Source: an uncultured Methanobrevibacter sp. | GTDB lineage: Archaea; Methanobacteriota; Methanobacteria; Methanobacteriales; Methanobacteriaceae | DNA length: 52,151 bases | Assembly (NCBI GenBank): GCA_902785855.1 | Contig: CADAAJ010000013.1 | Coordinates: 1-52,151, forward strand | Direction of reading: 5' to 3' | Shown: piece after piece, positions 26,567 to 35,673 of the stretch | Layout: each line of letters begins with the position of its first letter | Numbering within the stretch: the stretch's first letter is position 1 | Notes under the pieces: generated by a model | Database searches by the model: none | Seen by the model: the letters and a program-made list of their open reading frames with translations, nothing else | Told to the model about the DNA's origin: nothing | Translations under genes and position numbers: made by a program

Positions 26567-27420
26567 CTTACAAAAATTGATGCTGCAGTTAAATCCGCTG
26601 TAGTTCCAGGATTATAATTATTTTTAAATAAGTATTCATCAAATTCACTTACTTTATCCATAAAGTCAGAAGAATCTTTCAATTTAAGTAAATCTCTTGT
26701 CATGAGTGAAATTTTAAGTGCTTCTTCCTCACCATATTTTCTTGAAATTAAAGTATCCGGAACATGAGAGAGTATTGTTAAAAATGTTAAAATACAAGCA
26801 TCATTTTTAGATTTCTCTTCTTTTAAAGAATGATATGTAGGATAACCAATTTCAAAAACAGCAGGCATATCACCAGTCATTTCACGTGCAAGCATATCCC
26901 ATGGAGCTGAAATTTTTAATACATCATACATTGTTTGTTTATTGTCTTTAAGCTCCTGTTTAGCATTGTCATTAGAAACATCATATTCGTCCTGATCACC
27001 CATTCCACCTGCATCAGCAATATTGATTGCATCATATAAATCACATGCATCTTCAACACTTGTATTTTTCATTAAAATTTTAATATTATCTCTGATATCA
27101 TCAAATGATTCAGAAATAGCTGCTGAAACTGCAATAGGAACAATCATCATTACAATACCTAAATTTGTATTGTTTTTAATCCATCTGTCAGTTTCATCAA
27201 CTGCCTGCAAGATGAATTTACCTAATTGAGGATTTTCAACATTTACATTACTGCATGCCTCACGAATTACATCTCCTATTACAATACCACTAATTATAAA
27301 GTCTTCAAATTCCATGTCATCATAATCTCTGATTCTGTGAACATTTCCAGGTTTAGGATATCCGCTTACTTCAAGAGCAGATGCAATTTGAGCCATTTGA
27401 GCAATCTTTGAAGGATTCAT
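26542..27420 (-). CDS. Triphosphoribosyl-dephospho-CoA synthase (CitG)-family protein
   Basis: The 292-residue product has the CitG-family opening ([17 protein letters not shown] near residues 13-29), a GDQDEYD stretch and the closing [15 protein letters not shown] motif. In bacteria CitG makes the prosthetic group precursor of citrate lyase, which methanogens lack, so the archaeal members probably condense a different nucleotide or cofactor; the substrate is unknown. Its ATG overlaps the hemB stop (ATGA), showing coupling to tetrapyrrole synthesis. The 3' end overlaps the convergent radical SAM gene by 25 bases. Confidence 0.78.
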   Translation of the reverse strand: MNPSKIAQMAQIASALEVSGYPKPGNVHRIRDYDDMEFEDFIISGIVIGDVIREACSNVNVENPQLGKFILQAVDETDRWIKNNTNLGIVMMIVPIAVSAAISESFDDIRDNIKILMKNTSVEDACDLYDAINIADAGGMGDQDEYDVSNDNAKQELKDNKQTMYDVLKISAPWDMLAREMTGDMPAVFEIGYPTYHSLKEEKSKNDACILTFLTILSHVPDTLISRKYGEEEALKISLMTRDLLKLKDSSDFMDKVSEFDEYLFKNNYNPGTTADLTAASIFVSYLKSNFD

Positions 27421-28421
27421 TCTATCACATCATTTAAAAGTAAATATGGTACAAAATTAGTAATAATCAGGTCTGCCCCTGCACGTTTAATTGAAAGTAA
27501 AGATTCCACAATAGCACGTTCGGTTAAAAATCCTTTTTCAATAGCTGCCATAAGCATTGAATATTCTCCACTTACATTATATGCAACTAAAGGCAACATG
27601 AATTCTTCCCTTACCATATGAACAACATCCAAATAAGGAAGTGCAGGTTTAACCATTAAAAAATCACATCCTTCAATAACATCAAGTTCGCATTCTCTTA
27701 TTGCTTCAACCGCATTGGCAGGATCCATCTGATAGGATTTTCTATCTCCTGCATGAGGTGATGAACATGCTGCAACTCTGAATGGTTCATAAAATGCTGA
27801 AGCATATTTTGCTGAATAAGACATTATCATCACATTATAAAATCCGTTTTCATCAAGCGCCTGTCTTATAGCTTTAACTCTACCATCCATCATATCTGAT
27901 GGAGCTACTATATCTGCACCAGCTTCTGCATGAGAAACAGCAACTTTAGCAATATACGGTAAAGATTCATCGTTTAGAATTTCTATTCCATCATCAGTAT
28001 CTTCATTTTCAACAATCATTCCACAGTGACCGTGAGATGTGTACTGACACAAGCAAACATCAGTTATTACAACAAGATTAGTTTCTTTTTTAAGTTTTCT
28101 TACAGCTTTTTGAACAATACCTGTTGAAGAATAATCAGGAGTTGCAATTTCATCTTTTGTATCTTCTCTGGGAATTCCAAAAACAATAATAGATTTTAAT
28201 CCTTTATTTTCAAGCTGTTTTGCAAATTCAACACCACTAGTTAAAGAGTATCTGTATTCTCCAGGAAGTGATGAAATTTCTTCTTTTTCATCTCCAGATA
28301 AATCTTCTTTAAAATAAATCGGATAAATTAAATCTTCTTTTTCCAATTTAGTTTCACGAACAATATTTCTTATTTTAGCATTTTTTCTCAAACGTCTCAT
28401 TCTTGTTGTAGGAAATTCCAT
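27417..28421 (-). CDS. hemB: Delta-aminolevulinic acid dehydratase (porphobilinogen synthase)
   Basis: HemB joins two 5-aminolevulinate molecules into porphobilinogen. The product opens with [12 protein letters not shown] and has a Cys-rich zinc segment ([12 protein letters not shown]). The two active-site lysines lie in [14 protein letters not shown] and [11 protein letters not shown], and a [14 protein letters not shown] loop is present. I chose ATG 28421 over an in-frame GTG at 28430, giving 334 residues. AAGTGAT lies five bases before the ATG, and the GTG has no ribosome site. It is the first gene of a pair with the CitG-like gene and is divergent from aroC. Confidence 0.95.
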   Translation of the reverse strand: MEFPTTRMRRLRKNAKIRNIVRETKLEKEDLIYPIYFKEDLSGDEKEEISSLPGEYRYSLTSGVEFAKQLENKGLKSIIVFGIPREDTKDEIATPDYSSTGIVQKAVRKLKKETNLVVITDVCLCQYTSHGHCGMIVENEDTDDGIEILNDESLPYIAKVAVSHAEAGADIVAPSDMMDGRVKAIRQALDENGFYNVMIMSYSAKYASAFYEPFRVAACSSPHAGDRKSYQMDPANAVEAIRECELDVIEGCDFLMVKPALPYLDVVHMVREEFMLPLVAYNVSGEYSMLMAAIEKGFLTERAIVESLLSIKRAGADLIITNFVPYLLLNDVIE

Positions 28422-28500
28422 AAAAATCACTTAATTTATAATTTTTAATTTTAAATTATTTAAATCATTACTTAATATATTATTATAATAGAGGTTCAAC

Positions 28501-29601
28501 ATGTCAAATTCAATAGGAGAAAAATTTCAAATAACAAGTTTTGGTTCAAGCCACGGAAAAGCAGTAGGTGCAATTGTTGATGGATGTCCAGCAAATTTAA
28601 AATTAAGCAGTGAAGATATTCAAAAAGAACTCAATAAACGAAAACCCGGAACCAGCAGTGTTACAACACCCAGAAAAGAAGATGATGAAATTCAAATTTT
28701 ATCCGGAATATTTGAAGGCAAAACAGACGGAACACCAATTACAGGAGTAATATTTAATAAAAATCAGCACTCAAAAGATTATTCTATGTTTAAAAACACA
28801 CCACGTCCATCTCATGGAGATTATGGCTGGATGATGAAATACGGAAATTACGATTATAATGGTGGTGGAAGAGGTAGTGGCAGAATTACTATCGGACATG
28901 TTATTGGTGGAGCAATAGCTAAAAAATTATTAAAAACACAAAACATTGAAATTATATCACATGTTGTTCAAATTGGAGATATTAAAGCTGAAAAACAGGA
29001 TTTTAAAACAACAAAAGAAAATATTGAAAAAAATCCAATCAGATGCGGTGATTTAAAAGCAGCACAAAAAATGGAAGATTTAATTTTATTAAAAAAACAA
29101 GAAGGAGACTCTGTTGGAGGAATTGTTGAAACAATAGCCACTAACATCCCTGCAGGATTAGGTGAACCTGTTTTTGACAAACTTGATGGAGATCTTGCAA
29201 AAATATTAATGAACATAGGTGCTGTTAAAGGTGTTGAAATAGGTCTTGGATTCGATGTTGCAAAATACAGCGGATATGAGATTAATGACGAATACGAAAT
29301 TAACAATGATAAAATAACTACTAAAACTAATAATTCAGGAGGAATTATTGGCGGTATGAGTAATGGCATGCCCATTATTTCAAGAATTGCTGTTAAACCA
29401 ACTCCATCCATTTCCAAATGCCAAAATACAATTAATCTGGAAAAAATGGAAAATAAAAAAATAGAAATTAAAGGAAGGCATGATCCTTGTATCTGTCCAA
29501 GAGTAACTGCTGTTGCAGAATCAAGTACTGCAATTATTCTAGCAGACCATATGATTCGTTCAGGATTTATCCACCCTAGTAATTTAGAAAATCAACGCTG
29601 A
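28501..29601 (+). CDS. aroC: Chorismate synthase
   Basis: Chorismate synthase makes chorismate from EPSP using reduced FMN, the last common step to aromatic amino acids. The 366-residue product shows the family opening ([25 protein letters not shown]), the [14 protein letters not shown] region, [22 protein letters not shown], a [13 protein letters not shown] loop and the C-terminal [15 protein letters not shown] lies five bases before the ATG. It is divergent from hemB over 79 bases. Its stop lies 10 bases inside the end of the convergent MBL gene, and a run of eight T follows immediately. Confidence 0.96.
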   Translation: MSNSIGEKFQITSFGSSHGKAVGAIVDGCPANLKLSSEDIQKELNKRKPGTSSVTTPRKEDDEIQILSGIFEGKTDGTPITGVIFNKNQHSKDYSMFKNTPRPSHGDYGWMMKYGNYDYNGGGRGSGRITIGHVIGGAIAKKLLKTQNIEIISHVVQIGDIKAEKQDFKTTKENIEKNPIRCGDLKAAQKMEDLILLKKQEGDSVGGIVETIATNIPAGLGEPVFDKLDGDLAKILMNIGAVKGVEIGLGFDVAKYSGYEINDEYEINNDKITTKTNNSGGIIGGMSNGMPIISRIAVKPTPSISKCQNTINLEKMENKKIEIKGRHDPCICPRVTAVAESSTAIILADHMIRSGFIHPSNLENQR

Positions 29602-30521
29602 TTTTTTTTAATCATTGTCATTTCATCAAATTCATTATTTTTAAAGGATAACTGATATGAATTTTTTCTTTCATTTTCATATAATGAATGAGAAGTACTG
29701 TGTATTGAAGACTGAACATCCTTTAGAGAATTTAATCTGAAACGTTTTGGATTATTATAATTTACATTAAATGATAAACCATCAAATGCAGCGATTGTTT
29801 TAACACCAGTTTTTTTAGAAATCTTTTTAGCTTCAGTAACTGGATTGTTGGAAATCATTTTAAGCCCTAAATGTGTCATGACTGCAACTTTAGGTTTTAC
29901 TTCATTAATTAAATCAATGAAATTACGGGAACACATATGACCATTAATTGATTTATTTCCAGGTCTTAATACACTAGCTATTAAAATATCTGCACCTTTA
30001 TGATAATCTGACAGTTCATCAAAATAATCAGTATCAGCAGTATATGAAAGTTTAAATCCATTATAATCTATCTGAAAACCAATACCAGTTGGGTCTCCAT
30101 GAACTGTTTTAGTAGCTTTGATTTTAATTTTATCAATATTGGAAACTTCATTTGGTTTTAGTGGAAAAATATTGGATTTAGATTGATGATATGAAGAAAT
30201 ACAAGGACCCCATTTATCAAATCCATTTAAAACACTTTCACTACCAATAATATTTCCAGAATGTTTTGTCATTCCCCTTGTCATAGCTTCGATTAAAATT
30301 TCAGCATCATTATAATGGTCTGTGTGAGAATGAGATACAAAAATTCCATTTAAATTACGAGGATCAAAACCAAATTGATAAGTTCTGATTAATGCACCTG
30401 GTCCAGGGTCAATGTGATAATTTTTTCCACCCAGATTATCAATTCTAAAACCCCCAGTCATTCTTCTTTGTGAAATGGCAGAAAATCTTCCACCACCACT
30501 ACCTAAAAAAGTAATTTTCAT
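29592..30521 (-). CDS. Metallo-beta-lactamase-fold hydrolase
   Basis: The 309-residue product has the MBL-fold signature HSHTDH at 64-69, GSGGGRFSA near the start, DPGPGAL near 38, a TKTVHGD histidine and an ADTDYFDEL aspartate. This is close to RNase Z and to the ribonuclease/phosphodiesterase-like archaeal branch. The C-terminal 60 residues are basic and polar and may bind nucleic acid or a partner. GGGG seven bases before the ATG is a weak ribosome site. It follows the connectase-like gene by 12 bases and is likely co-transcribed with it. The true substrate is unknown. Confidence 0.8.
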   Translation of the reverse strand: MKITFLGSGGGRFSAISQRRMTGGFRIDNLGGKNYHIDPGPGALIRTYQFGFDPRNLNGIFVSHSHTDHYNDAEILIEAMTRGMTKHSGNIIGSESVLNGFDKWGPCISSYHQSKSNIFPLKPNEVSNIDKIKIKATKTVHGDPTGIGFQIDYNGFKLSYTADTDYFDELSDYHKGADILIASVLRPGNKSINGHMCSRNFIDLINEVKPKVAVMTHLGLKMISNNPVTEAKKISKKTGVKTIAAFDGLSFNVNYNNPKRFRLNSLKDVQSSIHSTSHSLYENERKNSYQLSFKNNEFDEMTMIKKNQR

Positions 30522-30533
30522 TAAAAAGCCCCA

Positions 30534-31454
30534 TTACAACGAACATAATATCCTATCACAAATTAATGAAGAGTTATTCTTTTTAAGACACAAGTCTTCA
30601 TCTTTTATGATAACTTCATCTCCTATTTCTATATCATCCTCATAATAAAACATTAAAACATTTTGACCAGGTCCTGCAAGCTGTTTCCAATTTTTATCAA
30701 CAGCCTGTGTTTTGTTATTTAATTGAACTTGAATCATATAATCATCAATAGCAACAACAGAACCAACGGGACCGTCTGTTAATATTTTATTAGCCATTTT
30801 AATATCAATATTTTGTTGAACTAATTTTTCTGTTAAATCCTGCCTGAATTTGACTAAAACTTTTATATCGTTATCAATAGTAATATCCAGATGTCTTTGA
30901 GCTTCAGTTTCAGTGAATTTAGGCTGTTGCTGTAAAACATCAATATCATCACCAACTGTTGGAGTTTTAGAAGCAACTTCCTGAATAATTTCAAGGAAAA
31001 TTTCACCCATATATCTTAAACTTAATGAAGATTTCCATTTTCTTTTAATTAAAGTTTCAGCCATTTGTTTTGCAAATTCATTACCAAAAATAATTAATCC
31101 ACTTTTTCCTGCATTACGACTTTCAGTTTCAGAGCCTAACAATTCAATTATCTGATATCCATTTGTAGTTCCGTAAATACGTCTTCTTCTTGTTTCAAAT
31201 GTTCCTTTTGAACTTACTTCCCCACGAATAGTATTTCCAATAACTTTAATTTTATTTGCATCATCAGTTAGTTTAATTGAAATGCCGTACTCTTCTGCTT
31301 TGGATAATAATTCTTTATCACTTTCAATAGTTCCATCATATAATTCATTTTCTAATTTTTCCAAATTCTCTTTATCACCGAAATACCCTATTTTTCGTTT
31401 ATCACTTGCCATTACACAACCTTTCTTGCCAACATAAGCAATAATTAAGCTCAT
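30534..31454 (-). CDS. DUF2121 protein, connectase-like (proteasome-beta-related protein ligase)
   Basis: The 306-residue product opens with SLIIAYVGKKGCVMASDKR, then has EKLENELYDGTI, EELLSKAEEYG-like helices, GEVSS and a RRRRIYGT segment. This pattern matches DUF2121, the family of methanogen connectases, which are proteasome-beta-like enzymes that cut and religate a KDPGA motif in the methyltransferase subunit MtrA. The known nucleophile is Thr at position 2, exposed after Met removal. Here that residue is Ser. Residues from about 205 form a second, beta-rich domain. GGAGAT precedes the ATG. The gene leads an operon with the MBL hydrolase. I am confident of the family and less so of activity. 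Confidence 0.75.
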   Translation of the reverse strand: MSLIIAYVGKKGCVMASDKRKIGYFGDKENLEKLENELYDGTIESDKELLSKAEEYGISIKLTDDANKIKVIGNTIRGEVSSKGTFETRRRRIYGTTNGYQIIELLGSETESRNAGKSGLIIFGNEFAKQMAETLIKRKWKSSLSLRYMGEIFLEIIQEVASKTPTVGDDIDVLQQQPKFTETEAQRHLDITIDNDIKVLVKFRQDLTEKLVQQNIDIKMANKILTDGPVGSVVAIDDYMIQVQLNNKTQAVDKNWKQLAGPGQNVLMFYYEDDIEIGDEVIIKDEDLCLKKNNSSLICDRILCSL

Positions 31455-31714
31455 TACTAATCTCCATAATTTTATTTTAAAAAAAATTTTCAGTTATTAT
31501 ATAATATAATTATTATACATTATAAAGTTTAATAGAAAAAAAATTAATAAATAATTAAAAATAATTAAAAAGGAAAAAAGACTTGAAAATGACCTTTAAG
31601 ATTATAACAATATATTTAAATAAGAATATAACACAATATATAGTTATAGTAAATTATTAATTATTTATCATTATAAATTAAATGATGAATATAAAGTAAA
31701 CAGGAGAAAAACTT
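31455..31714. promoter_or_regulatory. Divergent promoter region between the connectase-like and acyl-CoA synthetase genes
   Basis: This AT-rich 260-base region holds ribosome sites on both sides (GGAGAT for the leftward gene, AGGAGA at 31702-31707 for the rightward gene). TATA-like stretches occur near 31517-31526 (leftward) and near 31610-31645 (rightward). I see no open frame or stable RNA fold. Confidence 0.4.
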
Positions 31715-33814
31715 ATGAAAGATCTCAATAAGATGTTTAAACCTGAATCTGTGGCTGTTATTGGGGCTTCCAATACACCTGGAAAAGTAGGATACATCAT
31801 TGTCGATAATCTTATCAATGATGGATTTAAAGGCGAAATATATCCCGTAAACCCTAAAGGTGGAGAAATACAAGGGAAAAAAGCATATGCAAGCATAAAA
31901 GACATACCTGGAAAAGTAGATTTAGCAATCATTACTATTCCTTCCCCATTCGTTAACCCAACTGTTAAAGACTGTGGTGAAGCTGGTGTGAAAAATATGG
32001 TAGTTATTACTGCTGGTTTTAAAGAAGTAGGTGAAGAAGGTGCTAAATTAGAAACTGAATTAACAGCACTTGGTGAAGAATATGGTATAAACATTATTGG
32101 ACCAAACAGTTTAGGAATTACTGATTCACATACTCCATTAAACGGATCATTTTCACAAATGATGCCTCCAAAAGGAAATATGGCATTTATTTCTCAAAGT
32201 GGAGCTATGATGGTAGCTATAATCGATTGGAGTGTAACATCCGGAATAGGATTTAGTAAAGTTATTAGTTTAGGTAACAAAGCTGGAGTAACAGAAATCG
32301 AATTATTACAGCACCTAGCAGATGATGATGAAACTAAAGTTATTATTTGTTACTTAGAATCCATTTCAGACGATGAAGATTTCGTCAGAACCATGAGAGA
32401 AACTGCACATAAAAAACCAATCATAATACTCAAATCCGGTTCAAGTGATGCTGGAGCAGAAGCTGCATCTTCACACACTGGAGCACTTGCAGGCAGTGAT
32501 TTAGCATTTGATACAGCATTTCATCAGTCAGGAATTATGCGTGTAGAAACCATGGCAGAATTATTTGATATAGGACTTGCATTTTCAAAAGCACCACTTC
32601 CAAAAGGAGATAATGTTGCAATTATTACAAATGCAGGTGGTGGAGGAGTACTTACCGTAGATGCAATGGAAAAAGCAGGGTTAAAACTTGTTCAATTTGA
32701 TGATGAAACAACTGCTAAACTTAAAGAATGTGTTACTGAAGAAGGTAGTGCTAAAAACCCTATTGATGTATTAGGTGATGCACCTGTAAGCAGATATAAA
32801 GAATCATTAGAAATTGTATTAAGTAATGATGATGTTGACAGTTTAATCGTTATGGTTTGTCCTACTGCATCAGCAGACCCTGATGGAATTGCAAATGCAA
32901 TTTTAGAAGAAAGAAAAGAATTTGAAAAACCAATTATGGTAGTTAACATGGGAGGACCATCTTTTGAAGCTGCAAACGAAGCTTTAAGAGCAAATGGTGT
33001 ACCAACTTATGTATTCCCTGAAACTGCAGTAAAAGCTTTAGAAGCAATGGTTAAATTTGCAAGATTAGAAGAAAGAAAATATGATGATGTAATTGAAAAC
33101 ATTTCAGATGTTGACAAAAATGCTGTAAAAGCTATATTTGATAAAGTAAAATCAGATGGTAGAGACACATTACTTGGTAGTGAAGCATATGCTGTAGCTG
33201 AAGCTTACGGAATTTCAGCAGCACCAATTAAATTATCCACTTCCGCTGATGAAGCAGCAAAATTAGCTGAAGAAATGGAATTCCCTGTTGTACTTAAAAT
33301 TGCATCAGATAAAATTTTACACAAATCCGATATTGGTGGTGTAAAAGTAGGAATTGCAAATGTTGATGAAGCAAAAGCTGCATATGATGAAATCATAGCT
33401 AATGCTAAAAAAGCACACCCAGACATAATCCCTGACGGAGTAGAAGTTCAAAAAATGATGGACTCCGGTGAAGAAGTAATTGTTGGAATGATTAAAGACA
33501 AACAGTTCGGTCCAATGATTGCATTCGGTATGGGTGGAATCTATGTTAACCTTATTGAAGATGTTTCATTCAATCTTGCTAAGGGAATGAGTTCACAGGA
33601 AATTGAAGAGCAAATAGAACAAACAAAAGTATCTGAATTACTTAAAGGATACAGAGGAGAAGCTCCTTGTGATATTGATGAAGTTAAAGAAGCTATTAAA
33701 AGAGTAGCCAGATTAACTTTAGACTTCCCTGAAATATCTGAACTAGATATCAACCCAATATTCGTTTATGAAAAAGGATCTAGTGCTTTAGATATTAAAA
33801 TTAAACTCGATTAA
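31715..33814 (+). CDS. Acyl/acetyl-CoA synthetase (ADP-forming), fused alpha-beta
   Basis: The 699-residue product joins the CoA-binding alpha part (residues 1 to about 460: VAVIGASNTPGKVGYIIV, QSGAMMVAIIDW, and the phosphohistidine site SSHTGALAG with H254) to an ATP-grasp beta part (about 470-699: AEEMEFPVVLKIASDKILHKSDIGGV, MGGIYVNLIEDVSF). Such enzymes interconvert acyl-CoA plus ADP and acid plus ATP. In Methanobrevibacter, which needs acetate for carbon, it may activate acetate or branched or aryl acids; the substrate is unknown. AGGAGA supports the ATG. A perfect hairpin terminator spans the stop. Confidence 0.9.
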   Translation: MKDLNKMFKPESVAVIGASNTPGKVGYIIVDNLINDGFKGEIYPVNPKGGEIQGKKAYASIKDIPGKVDLAIITIPSPFVNPTVKDCGEAGVKNMVVITAGFKEVGEEGAKLETELTALGEEYGINIIGPNSLGITDSHTPLNGSFSQMMPPKGNMAFISQSGAMMVAIIDWSVTSGIGFSKVISLGNKAGVTEIELLQHLADDDETKVIICYLESISDDEDFVRTMRETAHKKPIIILKSGSSDAGAEAASSHTGALAGSDLAFDTAFHQSGIMRVETMAELFDIGLAFSKAPLPKGDNVAIITNAGGGGVLTVDAMEKAGLKLVQFDDETTAKLKECVTEEGSAKNPIDVLGDAPVSRYKESLEIVLSNDDVDSLIVMVCPTASADPDGIANAILEERKEFEKPIMVVNMGGPSFEAANEALRANGVPTYVFPETAVKALEAMVKFARLEERKYDDVIENISDVDKNAVKAIFDKVKSDGRDTLLGSEAYAVAEAYGISAAPIKLSTSADEAAKLAEEMEFPVVLKIASDKILHKSDIGGVKVGIANVDEAKAAYDEIIANAKKAHPDIIPDGVEVQKMMDSGEEVIVGMIKDKQFGPMIAFGMGGIYVNLIEDVSFNLAKGMSSQEIEEQIEQTKVSELLKGYRGEAPCDIDEVKEAIKRVARLTLDFPEISELDINPIFVYEKGSSALDIKIKLD

Positions 33815-33834
33815 TTTCTCTTATGAGAAATTAA
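33811..33834 (+). terminator. Perfect hairpin over the stop of the acyl-CoA synthetase gene
   Basis: TTAATTTCTC and GAGAAATTAA form a perfect 10-base-pair stem (33811-33820 with 33825-33834) with loop TTAT. The stop TAA 33812-33814 lies in the stem. Runs of T follow within a few bases. Confidence 0.65.
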
Positions 33835-33902
33835 CTTTTTTTACTTTTTTTAAATTTTTTTATCAAATTAACTTATTTTATTGCTTCTTTTGGAGTTTGA
33901 TT

Positions 33903-34529
33903 ATGAATTCTGATTTAAAACAAATTGGCATTGAAAAAGATATACAATACGAATGCATAACTACAACAATTAATGAAAATGGAGAAAAAAATGCGGCTGC
34001 ATTTGCATTTAAGTATTTAGGAGAAGATAAAGTATTTTGCAGAAACTTTGAAGGATCAAAAACACTAGAAAATATCATAAATACTAATGAATATGTAGTT
34101 AACATTACCCAAGACCCATTAGTTTTCACATATGCTACATTAAATTGTTTAAGTGATGAATATTTTAGTGATGATAACACAATAGCTATCATTAAAAATA
34201 CTCCAGCTTACATTATTGTTGATGTTGAAAATGTTGAGAAAAAAACACCTGAAGATTTTCCAATCAAAGGAAATAACAATATTTACTTCATCACCGGAAA
34301 AATTAGAAAAATCCATATAAATGATAAAAATGCCAAAGCATACAATAGAGGATTAAATTCACTAATAGACTCACTTGTAAGTTATTCAAGATACAAAATT
34401 GTTGATGAAACTAAAAGAAAAGAATATATGGAACGTTTAACTGAAAATCAAAGAATAATCCATAAAACATCCGATAAAAAAACTCAAAAAGCAATTGATA
34501 AATTAAAAAAAGAATATGAAAAAGCATAG
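33903..34529 (+). CDS. DUF447-family protein (flavin-reductase-like)
   Basis: The 208-residue product resembles the archaeal DUF447 family: an N-terminal flavin-reductase-like barrel (ITTTINENGEKNAAAFAF, VNITQDPLVFTYA) and a C-terminal helical part with ITGKIRKIHIND and AYNRGLNSLIDSLVSYSRYK. Members may bind flavin, but no activity is known. GGAG lies seven bases before ATG 33903; an in-frame TTG two codons earlier (33897) overlaps this site and is less likely. It converges with the solute-binding protein gene, and both stops lie in one hairpin. Confidence 0.75.
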   Translation: MNSDLKQIGIEKDIQYECITTTINENGEKNAAAFAFKYLGEDKVFCRNFEGSKTLENIINTNEYVVNITQDPLVFTYATLNCLSDEYFSDDNTIAIIKNTPAYIIVDVENVEKKTPEDFPIKGNNNIYFITGKIRKIHINDKNAKAYNRGLNSLIDSLVSYSRYKIVDETKRKEYMERLTENQRIIHKTSDKKTQKAIDKLKKEYEKA

Positions 34530-34543
34530 AAAAATCTATGCTT
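34522..34543. terminator. Palindromic hairpin containing the stop codons of two convergent genes
   Basis: AAGCATAGA and TCTATGCTT form a perfect nine-base-pair stem with loop AAAA. The TAG of the DUF447 gene (34527-34529) and the TAG of the solute-binding protein gene (34536-34538, minus strand) are mirror images in it, each preceded by an Ala codon. It would act in both directions. Confidence 0.6.
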
Positions 34544-35513
34544 CCCAGAAAATTTTATCTTGTGGAATTTTTTCTTTTAACAAACCAAGGTCTACTTCAA
34601 GGTCTTGGAAAGCATCCACATCTGATTTGAAATCATTATCAATACCTGAAGTGAATGGGAAACTTTGTAATGAATTAGCTTCCAAATTGTCATCAACTAC
34701 AATATCATCAGGTAATAATTTAACAACTTCACTGGTCTTATTTTCTTTAACTTTTTCATGGATGAATTTAGTTGCCTCTTTATGAATTTCTAAAATATCT
34801 TTAGCTTGATCTTTGTGCTCATTAAGATATTTATCAGAAGCAACAACTACACAACATGGATGATCAGGTAAGATATTTTCAGAATCAGCTAAAATTTTAT
34901 TATCACTACTATTAGTTGCAATACTTACATAAGGTTGGAAAGTGATAATACCATCAATCTGTTTTGTTTTTAAAGCATCATTCATTGAAGGAACTTTCAT
35001 AGCTGAAATATTTAAATCATCTTTTGATAAGTTATTTTGTTTTAAATAATATGAAAGCAAGGAATATTGAATTGAAGCTTCACCAGGAGTTGCAATTGAT
35101 TTACCTTTTAAATCAGCTGCAGAGTTAATTCCTGACTCCTTAGTTACAATAAGTCCACTTCCTTCAGTCTGAGCAGATGAAATAACTTTTACCGGAACTC
35201 CTTTTTCAATTGAAGATAAAACCGGAGCAATACCTACATATCCTACTTGAACTTCACCACTAGCCATAGCAGTCATCAAGTCTCCACCATTGTTAAATTG
35301 AACAAGTTCGGTTTTTATATTTTTTTCACCAAATTTTTTCTGAGCATCTGCAACAAATAATGCAGCATCATGGTCAGAAGGCAAATATCCTATTTTTACA
35401 GTACTATCAGAGTTTCCTCCGCCTAAAAAGTCAAAAAATCCTGCACTGACAGCACCCATTATAAGAAATGCAGCAAGTGCTAACACTAAAATAAATGTAA
35501 TTTTTTTATTCAT
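34536..35513 (-). CDS. ABC transporter solute-binding protein, NMT1/SsuA-like
   Basis: The 325-residue product has an N-terminal hydrophobic segment (about 5-24) then a periplasmic-type binding fold of the NMT1/THI5/TauA group: VKIGYLPSDHDAALFVA, NGGDLMTAMASGEVQVGYVGIAPVLSSI, KGKSIATPGEASIQYSLL and DGIITFQPYVSIA. Relatives bind taurine, aliphatic sulfonates, nitrate or pyrimidines, or transition metals; the ligand here is unknown. No permease or ATPase gene is next to it. GGTGA six bases before the ATG is its ribosome site. A 10-base palindrome lies just upstream of its TATA-like stretch. Confidence 0.85.
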   Translation of the reverse strand: MNKKITFILVLALAAFLIMGAVSAGFFDFLGGGNSDSTVKIGYLPSDHDAALFVADAQKKFGEKNIKTELVQFNNGGDLMTAMASGEVQVGYVGIAPVLSSIEKGVPVKVISSAQTEGSGLIVTKESGINSAADLKGKSIATPGEASIQYSLLSYYLKQNNLSKDDLNISAMKVPSMNDALKTKQIDGIITFQPYVSIATNSSDNKILADSENILPDHPCCVVVASDKYLNEHKDQAKDILEIHKEATKFIHEKVKENKTSEVVKLLPDDIVVDDNLEANSLQSFPFTSGIDNDFKSDVDAFQDLEVDLGLLKEKIPQDKIFWEA

Positions 35514-35584
35514 AATTATTCACCATAATTCAAAATTGAATTACTATTATTAATTATTAATATTCAACATATATAAATATATAT

Positions 35585-35594
35585 AACACGTGTT
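35585..35594. promoter_or_regulatory. Palindrome AACACGTGTT in the promoter of the solute-binding protein
   Basis: The perfect 10-base palindrome lies about 72-81 bases before the ATG and just upstream, in the leftward sense, of a long TATA-like stretch (about 35563-35584). This is where an activator or repressor could bind next to the TFB-binding site. Confidence 0.35.
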
Positions 35595-35651
35595 TTATTT
35601 TTAAAAATCTCATGCTAAATTAACATTTATAATTCAAAAAAAATAGTAAAG

Positions 35652-35673
35652 TAAATAGGAAAATTCCTATTTA
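35652..35673 (-). terminator. Hairpin over the stop of the second adhesin-like gene
   Basis: TAAATAGG and CCTATTTA form a perfect eight-base-pair stem with a six-base loop. The stop TAG (35667-35669 on the plus strand) lies in it. Eight T follow leftward after about ten bases. Confidence 0.55.
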
